Made by a program: the position numbers and the translations under genes
Assembly: GCA_030612585.1 (NCBI GenBank)
Contig: JAUWNP010000150.1
Location: 1-10,404, forward strand
Length of the DNA stretch: 10,404 nt
Reading direction: 5' to 3'
Origin: Anaerolineae bacterium
Lineage (GTDB): Bacteria; Chloroflexota; Anaerolineae; B4-G1
The notes under the pieces: generated by a model
Seen by the model: only the letters and a program-made list of their open reading frames with translations
Database searches by the model: none
Told to the model about the DNA's origin: nothing
Part shown: piece after piece, positions 1-5,860 of the stretch
Numbering within the stretch: the first letter of the stretch is position 1
How the letters are laid out: every line of letters begins with the position of its first letter

Positions 1-1373
1 GGGGAGCCCTGGCGGCTACTGGCCACGCTTCTACGCCGTGCGCTTAAATTCCGATGGCCCGGTTGCCGCGATTGGACTCCCCCCCCCCCCAGCCCCCCCC
101 TACGAGGGGGGGGAGCCAGACCCCCCAGCCCCCCCCTGCGAGGGGGGGGAGCCAGCCCCCCCAGCCTTTACCTCCCCCCCCATGGGGGGGACAGAGGGGA
201 GTGCTGCCGGTTCTCAAGCGCATCGTCTCGGTCCTGCCCCCGTCGCCGACACGGCTCATCGTGCCCACAGTGGACGTGGCCCACAACCGGGCGGCAGTCG
301 AGATCCAGCGCGGCTGCACCCGTGGCTGCCGCTTCTGCCACGCCGGGATGGTTGTGCGGCCGGTGCGGCAGCGGCCCGTGGAGGAGGTGCTGGAGGCGAT
401 CGAGGCTATTCTGCGCCAGACCGGCTTCGAGGAAGTGGGGCTCTTATCGCTCTCGTCGTCCGATTACTCCGGCATCGGCAGGCTGGTGAAGGGCATTGTT
501 GAGCGGTTCGGCGATGCGCATCTTTCCATCTCGCTGCCCGCGCTGCGGGCCGACAGTTTTTCGGTCACGCTGGCGAAGGCGATCGCGCGGGGACGGCGCA
601 CGGGGTTCACCTTCGCGCCGGAGGCGGCTACTGAGCGATTGCGCACCGTCATCAACAAGCCCATCTCCACCGACCAGATGCTCGATGTGGCACGGGAGGT
701 GTTCGAGCGCGGCTGGCGCACGATCAAGTTATATTTTATGATTGGGTTGCCAGGGGAGCGGATGGACGATGTGCAAGCCATTGCCGACCTGGTGCGGGCG
801 GTGCGGGCGATGGGGCGGAAGATGCACGGGCGACGGGCGCAGATCAATGTCAGCGTGAACACCTTTGTACCCAAGCCGCACACGCCGTTTCAGTGGGTGG
901 GGTTGGAGCCGGCCCACTCCATCCGCGAGAAGCAGGCGCTCCTGCGGCGCGAACTGCGCGGGCGGGGGCTGAAGTTGAACTACGGCGACCCCAAGGCAAC
1001 GTTGCTGGAGTCCGTGCTGGCGCGGGGCGACCGGCGGCTGGGCGCAGTGGTGCAACGGGCCTGGGAACTGGGGGCACGCTTCGACGCCTGGAGTGAGCAG
1101 CAGAACATGGGGGCCTGGATGCGCGCATTCGTGGAGATGGGGCTTGATCCCGACTTCTACGCCCGGCGACAGCGTCTGCCCGACGAAATCTTCCCCTGGG
1201 AGGTCGTCAGCACCGGGGTGCGCAAAGAATTCCTGCTGGAGGAGTACCGGCGCAGTAAGCACGGGGAGATGCTGGCCGATTGCCGGGAGCGATGTCGTGG
1301 CTGCGGCATACTCGGTGCTTATGGTGACATTTGGTCAGAGGAGTGGTGCTGTCCCCAACCCACGCAATCGTAG
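1..1373 (+). CDS. Radical SAM protein (TIGR03960-like), 3' portion with apparent frameshift
   Basis: The 5' end lies outside the window. Bases 2 to about 78 read in frame 2 as a segment including PGGYWPRFYAV and NSDG, which fits the region just before the radical SAM core in this family. From about 200 the family match continues in frame 3 (KRIV, then VEIQRGCTRGCRFCHAG). The iron-sulfur motif CxxxCxxC is encoded at 315-317, 327-329 and 336-338. The C-terminus carries the family's cysteine-rich end (DCRERCRGCGIL near 1280-1310). The function of the family is not established; it belongs to SAM-dependent radical enzymes and is usually adjacent or fused to the DUF2344 protein, here found at 2581. 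The frame change falls in the C/G repeats at 79-190, so either the gene is broken, a homopolymer was miscalled, or slippage restores the frame. The family call is secure; gene integrity is uncertain. Confidence 0.85.
79..190. repeat. C-run/G-run hairpin array with a 36-bp tandem unit
   Basis: A 12-C run (79-90) leads into two 36-bp units (91-126 and 127-162). Each has the form AG-C8-loop-G8-AGCCAG followed by C6 or C7. The loops are TACGA (101-105) and TGCGA (137-141). A third, shorter hairpin pairs C8 (174-181) with G7 (184-190) around AT. Within the radical SAM gene the array would encode proline- and glycine-rich peptide (PPPTRGGSQ-like). The 36-bp period alone keeps the frame, but the reading frame still differs on the two sides of the array. 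Confidence 0.9.
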
Positions 1374-1411
1374 CAGAAACCAGGTTTTTTCCGAAAAACC
1401 TGGTTTCTGCT
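1372..1411. repeat. Perfect 18-bp inverted repeat over the radical SAM stop codon
   Basis: AGCAGAAACCAGGTTTTT (1372-1389) is the exact reverse complement of 1394-1411, with a TCCG loop. The left arm starts inside the TAG stop (1371-1373). There is no T-tract after the right arm, so it is not a typical intrinsic terminator. It looks like a dispersed palindromic repeat that may also affect the 3' end of the message. Confidence 0.9.
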
Positions 1412-1439
1412 GCACATTCAAACAAGGAGAAAACAAACG

Positions 1440-2549
1440 ATGACAGACCTACGAATTGAGAAACTGGCCGACGTGCTAGTCAATTACTCGGTCGCGGTGC
1501 GGCCGGGTGACAAAGTGATGGTGCAGGGAGACGTTCTGGCCGCGCCGCTGCTCAGGACGGTCTACGCCAAAGTGCTGCAGGCGGGAGGACACCCGCTGAT
1601 GCTGGCATCCCTGCCCGGCACGGAGGAGTTGCTGTTCCGCTACGCTTCGGACGAGCAGTTGCAGCACGTGCCCGAACCGCTCCAGTTGGTTATCGAGACC
1701 TACGACGTGCGCATTTCGGTCAGAGGGGCGGCAAACACCAAAGCGTTGAGCAGCGTGGACCCGGCCAAGATGGTGCTCTGCAACCGGGCAAAAACAGAGT
1801 TGATGAAGACCTTTATGCAGCGCTCCGCTTCCGGCGAGTTGCGTTGGACCAGCACGCTGTTCCCCACCAACGCTTATGCCCAGGACGCCGAGATGAGCCT
1901 GAGCGAGTACGAGGACTTCGTTTATGGTGCCTGTCTGCCGGATGTGGACGACCCGGTGGGGTACTGGCACCGCTTCTCGGCCTGGCAGCAGAAAATCGTG
2001 GATTGGCTCAAGGGCAGGGAGCGCGTGCACGTCATTGGCCCGGAGACCGACTTGCACCTGAGCGTCGCCGGCCGTGTCTTCATCAACTGCGACGGTCAGG
2101 CGAATATGCCGGACGGCGAGGTCTTCACCGGGCCGGTGGAGGACAGCGTCGAGGGCCATGTCTACTTCTCGTACCCGACTATCTACAAGGAGCGTGAAGT
2201 GACCGGTGTGCGGCTGTGGTTCGAGGGCGGCAAGGTAGTGAAAGCGACTGCCGAGAAGAACGAGGAGTTCCTGCTCAAGATGCTTGATACCGACGCGGGC
2301 TCACGGTACGTGGGAGAGTTCGCCATCGGCACCAACGAGGGCATCACTCGCTTCACGCGCCAGATTCTGTTTGACGAGAAGATCAACGGCAGTTTCCACA
2401 TGGCGTTGGGCGCGGGCTATCCTGAGACGGGCAGCAAGAATGAGTCGGCGATCCACTGGGACATGATTTGCGATATGCGCGCTGGGGGCGAGATTTGGGT
2501 GGATGATGACTTGCTGTACAAGGATGGTCGCTTTGTGATTGAGTTGTGA
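1440..2549 (+). CDS. M29-family metallo-aminopeptidase
   Basis: A 369-residue protein, close to full length for peptidase family M29 (AmpS/PepS/aminopeptidase T), which are dinuclear-metal exopeptidases that release N-terminal residues from peptides in the cytoplasm. Candidate metal and catalytic residues are present with the spacing expected for the family: Glu227 (PDGEVFTGP), Glu293 (GEFAIGTN), His320 (FHMALG), Tyr327 (GAGYPETG), His339 and Asp341 (IHWDM). The ATG at 1440 is preceded by AAGGAG (1424-1429) ten bases upstream. The gene separates the radical SAM gene from its usual DUF2344 partner and lies only 31 bases before the latter, so it is probably co-transcribed with it. The physiological substrate cannot be told from sequence. 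Confidence 0.93.
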   Translation: MTDLRIEKLADVLVNYSVAVRPGDKVMVQGDVLAAPLLRTVYAKVLQAGGHPLMLASLPGTEELLFRYASDEQLQHVPEPLQLVIETYDVRISVRGAANTKALSSVDPAKMVLCNRAKTELMKTFMQRSASGELRWTSTLFPTNAYAQDAEMSLSEYEDFVYGACLPDVDDPVGYWHRFSAWQQKIVDWLKGRERVHVIGPETDLHLSVAGRVFINCDGQANMPDGEVFTGPVEDSVEGHVYFSYPTIYKEREVTGVRLWFEGGKVVKATAEKNEEFLLKMLDTDAGSRYVGEFAIGTNEGITRFTRQILFDEKINGSFHMALGAGYPETGSKNESAIHWDMICDMRAGGEIWVDDDLLYKDGRFVIEL

Positions 2550-2580
2550 GGGGGTGGACGAGTAGATGAGTAGGAAGTAG

Positions 2581-3321
2581 ATGAGGCTGCGAGTTACGTT
2601 CTCTAAAGGCGGGCCGCTGGTCTATACTTCGCACCTGGACCTGGCGCGGGCGTGGGAGCGGGCTTTGCGCCGGGCCGGGGTGGGCCTGGTCTACTCCGGT
2701 GGCTTCAACCCGAGGCCCAAACTGCAACTGGCGGCCGCTCTGCCGCTGGGCCACACCGCCGAGGCGGAGTGGCTGGACGTCTGGCTGGAGAAGCCGACAA
2801 GGGGCAGAGGAGCAGAGGAGCGGGGGAGCAGGGGAGTGGTGGAGGATTTCATCAAGAGGCTGGTGCCAGTGCTGCCGGAGGGGCTGGCTGTGCGCGAGGT
2901 GCGTGTTGTGGAACCACGAGAGCCGGCGCTGCAGACGCAGGTCGTGGCGGCAGAGTACTGTGTGACGGTCGAGTGGTATCCTGATCTTGTCGAAGGATGG
3001 GATGAGCCTGCCGGCGCGGTCGAAGCGCGCATCGAGCGGGTGCTGGCGGCGACAGAACTGCCGCAGGAACGGCGCGGCCGGCGGTACGATCTGCGCCCGC
3101 TGATCGAGCGGCTATGGCTGGAGCGATGTCCTGAGCCTTGCCCTGAGCCCCGTCGAAGGGCTGTCGAAGGGCGAGTGGTCGGGGGCGAGGTGGTGCTGGG
3201 GATGCAACTGGCTGCCCGTGCAGGGGCCACCGCCCGCCCCGAGGCGGTGCTGGGTGTGCTGGGGATGGGGGATGTCTTCGCTCGCTACCATCGCCGGCGA
3301 CTACTGAGAGCCGCCGGTTGA
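2581..3321 (+). CDS. Radical SAM-linked protein, DUF2344 (TIGR03936)
   Basis: The 246-residue protein opens with MRLRVTFSKGGPLVYTSHLD and continues through RAWERALRRAG and SGGFNPRPKLQLAAALPLG, the hallmark N-terminal segment of the DUF2344 family, whose genes are adjacent or fused to TIGR03960 radical SAM genes and often sit next to rplU-rpmA. Its function is unknown; a partner role in the radical SAM reaction is the usual guess. The ATG at 2581 has AGGAAG at 2572-2577. Two stretches look like translated repeats rather than family sequence: residues about 74-87 (octamers at 2800-2839) and the PEPCPEPRRRAVEG segment (3130-3171). A degenerate relative of the second repeat lies at 2980-2997. All keep the frame. 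The stop codon (3319-3321) is embedded in the -35 box of the rplU promoter. Confidence 0.9.
   Translation: MRLRVTFSKGGPLVYTSHLDLARAWERALRRAGVGLVYSGGFNPRPKLQLAAALPLGHTAEAEWLDVWLEKPTRGRGAEERGSRGVVEDFIKRLVPVLPEGLAVREVRVVEPREPALQTQVVAAEYCVTVEWYPDLVEGWDEPAGAVEARIERVLAATELPQERRGRRYDLRPLIERLWLERCPEPCPEPRRRAVEGRVVGGEVVLGMQLAARAGATARPEAVLGVLGMGDVFARYHRRRLLRAAG
2800..2839. repeat. GGGGAGCA-type octamer repeat inside the DUF2344 gene
   Basis: Five degenerate 8-bp units (AGGGGCAG, AGGAGCAG, AGGAGCGG, GGGAGCAG, GGGAGTGG) run end to end and are translated as TRGRGAEERGSRGV. The same repeat family forms the 3' end of the first hpt gene at 5782-5853. Confidence 0.8.
3130..3171. repeat. CCCTGAGC...TCGAAGGG-type repeat inside the DUF2344 gene
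   Basis: CCTGAGCC (3130-3137) and CCCTGAGCCCC (3141-3151) are followed by GTCGAAGGG and TGTCGAAGGG. This is the dispersed repeat type with consensus near GCCCTGAGCCTGTCGAAGGG, known from many bacterial genomes. It is translated in frame. A degenerate relative, CCTGATCTTGTCGAAGGA, lies at 2980-2997. Confidence 0.75.
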
Positions 3322-3345
3322 CAAAACCGGGAGATTCGGTATAAT
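3318..3345 (+). promoter_or_regulatory. Near-consensus promoter of the rplU operon
   Basis: TTGACA (3318-3323) and TATAAT (3340-3345) are both perfect consensus hexamers with a 16-bp spacer. The -35 box contains the stop codon of the upstream gene. A 6-bp inverted repeat, CCGGTT (3314-3319) with AACCGG (3325-3330), overlaps the -35 box and could be an operator. The predicted leader to the rplU start is about 50 nt and holds a weak GGGCC/GGCCC hairpin (3359-3378). Confidence 0.85.
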
Positions 3346-3405
3346 GCTTTTGGCGGCCGGGCCACCAGAGCACGGCCCCCTATCGTGCATAAGGGAGGAT
3401 GGATC

Positions 3406-3717
3406 GTGTATGCGGTTGTGAGATCAGGCGCGCGGCAGTACCGGGCCGAGGTTGATGATACGATCCTCGTCGAGCGGCTACCTGTCGAGGTCGGCCAGCA
3501 ACTTGAGTTGAATGAGGTATTGCTGGTCGCCGACGGCGAGCGAGTCGAGATCGGTCAGCCCACCGTCAATGGGGCCAAGGTGCTGGCAACGGTGGTCGCA
3601 CAGAAGAAAGGTCCTAAGATTCGGATTTTTAAGTATCATCCCAGGAAGCGGTACCGCCGGCGCGCTGGCCATCGGCAGCGCTACACGTGGCTGCGGGTGG
3701 ATAAGATTGTAGTGTAG
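3406..3717 (+). CDS. rplU: 50S ribosomal protein L21
   Basis: Bacterial L21 of 103 residues, starting (M)[17 protein letters not shown] and ending with the conserved block [17 protein letters not shown] followed by YTWLRVDKI. It binds 23S rRNA in the large subunit. GTG at 3406 is chosen over an in-frame GTG at 3385 because it gives the family's usual length and is preceded by GGGAGG (3393-3398) with a 7-base spacer; the upstream GTG would place that ribosome binding site inside the coding region. It is the first gene after the consensus promoter and is followed after 11 bases by rpmA. Confidence 0.95.
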   Translation: MYAVVRSGARQYRAEVDDTILVERLPVEVGQQLELNEVLLVADGERVEIGQPTVNGAKVLATVVAQKKGPKIRIFKYHPRKRYRRRAGHRQRYTWLRVDKIVV

Positions 3718-3728
3718 GAGGAGGTGGG

Positions 3729-3989
3729 ATGGCGCACAAGAAGGGTGCCGGCAAGACTCGCAACGGGCGTGACAGTCGCTCCAAGCGTTTGGGTGTAAAG
3801 AAATACGGTGGCGAGGTTGTGCGCACGGGCAACATTATCGTGCGGCAGCGCGGGATGCGCATCAAGCCGGGCACCAATGTGGGGATGGGTAAGGACTACA
3901 CCATCTTCGCCGTTGCCGATGGCTTTGTATCCTTTGAGCCGATCCGCGGCGATCGGAAGCGTGTGAGCGTCTATCCGGAACGGAGGTAA
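3729..3989 (+). CDS. rpmA: 50S ribosomal protein L27
   Basis: An 86-residue L27 beginning [16 protein letters not shown], followed by [21 protein letters not shown] and [15 protein letters not shown]. The N-terminal tail of L27 reaches toward the peptidyl transferase centre; here it starts directly at MAHKKG, without the cleaved leader seen in Firmicutes. A strong GGAGGAGG (3717-3724) overlaps the rplU stop codon. The rplU-rpmA order is nearly universal in bacteria. Confidence 0.97.
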   Translation: MAHKKGAGKTRNGRDSRSKRLGVKKYGGEVVRTGNIIVRQRGMRIKPGTNVGMGKDYTIFAVADGFVSFEPIRGDRKRVSVYPERR

Positions 3990-3995
3990 TCGGTC

Positions 3996-4490
3996 GTGAA
4001 AGAAGGTATCCATCCCAAGTATTACCCGGAGGCGCAGGCTGTCTGCTCGTGCGGCAACACCTGGACGGTGGGAGCCACTGTCCCGGTGATCCGTACCGAC
4101 GTCTGTTCCAAGTGTCATCCGTTCTTCACCGGTGAGCAGCGTATCGTGGACGCCGGGGGACAGGTGGAACGCTTCATCCGGAAGTTGGAGCGGCGCGACC
4201 GGCTCATCGCCGAGGCGGATGCGCGCAAGGCACGGGCGACTTCGCCCGGCCTCCCGATCACAGAACTGGAACTCGGTTCCCGTGTCCAGAAGGTGCTGGC
4301 CGGCGCGGGCATCAAGACTGTGGGCGACGTGCTGGTCAAGTTGGAGAAGGGAGACGAGGCACTGACCGACCTGGGAGGGTTTGGCCTCAAGTCGCTGGCG
4401 ACGCTGAAGAAGCGACTGCGTGCTCATGGATTCGTCCTGCCGGGCGACGAGGTGCCAGCGGAGGAGCCAAGCGAGGGAACTGAGGAGTAA
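3996..4490 (+). CDS. rpmE: 50S ribosomal protein L31 fused to an alphaCTD-like helix-hairpin-helix domain
   Basis: Residues 1 to about 65 are a zinc-type L31: GIHPKYYPEAQAVCSCGN, then CSKCHPFFTGEQRIVDAGG and VERF. Zinc-ligand cysteines are 17, 19, 37 and 40. A charged linker (about 62-83) leads to residues 84-148, which align without gaps across the helix-hairpin-helix core to the C-terminal domain of the RNA polymerase alpha subunit (PITELELGSRVQKVL, AGIKTVGDVLVKLEKGDEAL, GGFGLKSLATLKKRL). Arg96, Gly130, Lys132 and Ser133 fall at the places of E. coli alpha Arg265, Gly296, Lys298 and Ser299, which contact DNA; Asn268 and Lys271 are replaced by Lys99 and Ala102. The tail is acidic. L31 is normally about 65-90 residues, so this form is twice as long. 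The GTG start at 3996 uses the GGAGG inside the end of rpmA (3982-3986). The L31 call is secure; the domain similarity is by eye. Confidence 0.93.
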   Translation: MKEGIHPKYYPEAQAVCSCGNTWTVGATVPVIRTDVCSKCHPFFTGEQRIVDAGGQVERFIRKLERRDRLIAEADARKARATSPGLPITELELGSRVQKVLAGAGIKTVGDVLVKLEKGDEALTDLGGFGLKSLATLKKRLRAHGFVLPGDEVPAEEPSEGTEE

Positions 4491-4507
4491 GCGGTCGCGG
4501 CAGTCTG

Positions 4508-4535
4508 GTGGGGGCAGGTGGTTTTCATCATCTGC
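4508..4535 (+). other. Imperfect hairpin between rpmE and tdk
   Basis: GGGCAGGTGGT can pair with ATCATCTGCCC, using two G-U pairs, around a short loop. It is not followed by a T-tract. It may be an RNA processing or attenuation structure, or a repeat remnant. Confidence 0.4.
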
Positions 4536-4552
4536 CCTCGATTTCGTTAGGG

Positions 4553-4581
4553 GCCCCAGAGGTTCCCGAAACCTCGGGGGC
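4553..4581. repeat. Palindrome GCCCCAGAGGTT/AACCTCGGGGGC
   Basis: A 12-bp inverted repeat with one mismatch (A4558) and a CCCGA loop, lying just before the tdk ribosome binding site. The AGGTT...CCGAAACCT core resembles the palindromes at 1372-1411 and 8756-8801, suggesting a related family of dispersed palindromes. It is followed by CAGGC, not T residues. Confidence 0.6.
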
Positions 4582-4600
4582 AGGCTGAACAGGAGGGGCG

Positions 4601-5188
4601 GTGTACGGGAAACCCAGTAGTGGTTGGATCGAGGTGGTCTGCGGCAGCATGTTCTCCGGCAAAACGGAGGAACTGATCCGCCGCGTGCGCCGCGCTCGGA
4701 TCGCCCGGCAAAAGGTGCAGGTCTTCAAGCCCGCGATGGACACGCGCTATGCCGAGTGGGAGGTGGCCTCCCACAATGGGATGCAGGTCGAAGCGGTGCC
4801 GGTGGAGAGCACGGCGCAGTTGCGGGCACTGCTCGAGCCGGACACGACGGTGGTGGCGCTGGACGAGGTGCAGTTCTTCAATGACGACGTGGTGGCGCTG
4901 TGTGAGGAATTGGCCAGCCAAGGGATACGGATCATCGTTGCCGGGCTGGATATGGACTTTCGAGGGGAGCCCTTCGGGCCGACGCCCACGCTGCTGGCGC
5001 GCGCGGAACTGGTGGATAAACTTCAGGCCATCTGTGTGGTGTGTGGAGGGCTGGCCAGCCGGACGCAGCGCTTGATCAACGGCCAACCCGCAGCCTACGA
5101 CGATCCGGTTATCCTGGTGGGAGCCAGCGAGGTGTACGAGGCAAGGTGTCGGGGATGTCACGTGGTAAGAATGACCAATGACCAATGA
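4601..5188 (+). CDS. tdk: Thymidine kinase (type II)
   Basis: A 195-residue TK1-like enzyme that phosphorylates thymidine to dTMP in the salvage pathway. The P-loop GSMFSGKT is at residues 15-22, with KPAMDTRY at 43-50. DEVQFF at 88-93 holds the expected catalytic Glu89, and [14 protein letters not shown] is at 114-127. Four zinc cysteines (145, 148, 183, 186) support the nucleoside-binding lasso. The GTG start at 4601 follows AGGAGG (4591-4596) and keeps the conserved GWIEV segment. The last residues, MTNDQ, and the TGA stop are written by CAATGAC heptamer repeats rather than by family sequence. It sits in the ribosomal protein-nucleotide salvage run and is probably co-transcribed with the hpt genes. 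Confidence 0.95.
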   Translation: MYGKPSSGWIEVVCGSMFSGKTEELIRRVRRARIARQKVQVFKPAMDTRYAEWEVASHNGMQVEAVPVESTAQLRALLEPDTTVVALDEVQFFNDDVVALCEELASQGIRIIVAGLDMDFRGEPFGPTPTLLARAELVDKLQAICVVCGGLASRTQRLINGQPAAYDDPVILVGASEVYEARCRGCHVVRMTNDQ

Positions 5189-5237
5189 ACAATGAACAAT
5201 GGCGGATGAAATGGTGGAAGAGCAAATGACAAATGAC
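5170..5237 (+). repeat. AATGACC/AATGAAC heptamer repeat at the tdk end
   Basis: Four tandem 7-bp units (two AATGACC, two AATGAAC, 5170-5197) are followed by AATGG. After a 21-base gap come two AAATGAC units (5224-5237). The tdk stop and both candidate start codons of the next gene are made of this repeat. Confidence 0.9.
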
Positions 5238-5855
5238 GTACAGATTCCAAGGTCTCTTGAGCGGGTGTTGCTGGACGAGGGGACGATCGCGGTGCGGGTG
5301 CGCGAACTGGCCGCGCAGATCAGCGCCGACTATGCCGATGCCGAGGGTTTGGTGCTGATTGGGGTACTCAAGGGGGCCTTCGTCTTCCTGGCCGACCTGG
5401 CCCGCCGTCTGACGGTGCCCCATAGTGTGGACTTTATTGCTCTTTCCAGTTACAACCGGGGCGCGGCTAGCATGGGGGCGGTGCGGCTGATTATGGACAC
5501 GCGGACCAGCGTCACCGGTCGCCACGTACTTGTCGTGGAGGACATCGTGGATGCGGGCTACACGCTGAACTACCTGCTGAGTACCTTCCGCGCCCGTCAG
5601 CCAGCCTCGCTGCGTGCCTGCGTTCTCCTCAGCAAGCCGGAGCGCCGCCGGATCGAGGTGCCGGTTGACTACCTGGGCTTCGAGATACCCGACGTGTGGG
5701 TTGTGGGGTATGGGCTGGATTACGCCGACCGCTTTCGCACTCTACCGTACATCGGGGCGTTGAAGCGGGAGGTATATGAGCGGAGGAGCAAGGGAGCGGA
5801 GGAGCAGGGGAGCAGGGGAGCGGAGGAGCAGGGGAGCGGAGGAGCAAGGGAGTAG
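5226..5855 (+). CDS. hpt: Hypoxanthine phosphoribosyltransferase, copy 1
   Basis: Converts hypoxanthine or guanine plus PRPP to IMP or GMP. Family marks are GVLKGAFVFLADLARR, the flexible-loop SSY, the PRPP-binding motif VVEDIVDAG (5532-5558) and the base-binding end GFEIPDVWVVGYGLDYADRFR followed by LPYIGALKREVY. A tryptophan (DVW) replaces the usual phenylalanine. The ATG at 5226 is preferred because GGAAGAG (5216-5222) precedes it; an in-frame ATG at 5199 would add nine residues but has no ribosome binding site. Either way the N-terminus (MTNDV) comes from heptamer repeats. The family ends near VYE; the remaining 24 codons are translated octamer repeat (RRSKGAEEQGSRGAEEQ-like). Family call secure, start uncertain. 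Confidence 0.9.
   Translation: MTNDVQIPRSLERVLLDEGTIAVRVRELAAQISADYADAEGLVLIGVLKGAFVFLADLARRLTVPHSVDFIALSSYNRGAASMGAVRLIMDTRTSVTGRHVLVVEDIVDAGYTLNYLLSTFRARQPASLRACVLLSKPERRRIEVPVDYLGFEIPDVWVVGYGLDYADRFRTLPYIGALKREVYERRSKGAEEQGSRGAEEQGSGGARE
5782..5853. repeat. GGAGGAGC/AGGGGAGC octamer array forming the C-terminus of hpt copy 1
   Basis: Nine tandem 8-bp units, exactly 72 bp, alternate GGAGGAGC, AGGGGAGC and AAGGGAGC. Three units equal eight codons, so the protein shows an 8-residue repeat (KGAEEQGS-like). The last unit gives the TAG stop and GGGAG (5848-5852), which lies eight bases before the next start codon. Confidence 0.9.
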
Positions 5856-5860
5856 GTGAT

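Noticed and set aside
91..162. CRISPR-like direct repeats
   Set aside because: The two 36-bp units are directly adjacent with no spacers and lie within a coding region; no cas genes are visible.
38..502. Open frame from 38 with a proline- and glycine-rich product
   Set aside because: Its first part is the upstream portion of the radical SAM gene. After the repeat it runs out of phase with clear radical SAM coding sequence, so it is not a separate gene.
1372..1411. Intrinsic terminator after the radical SAM gene
   Set aside because: The stem is perfect, but the right arm is followed by GCACATTC rather than a T-tract, and the stem starts within the stop codon.
3385..3405. Earlier GTG start for rplU
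   Set aside because: It would place the GGGAGG ribosome binding site inside the gene and add seven residues absent from typical L21.
3681..4427. Long minus-strand open frame opposite rpmA-rpmE
   Set aside because: L27 and L31 on the + strand are unmistakable; the antisense product shows no recognisable domain.
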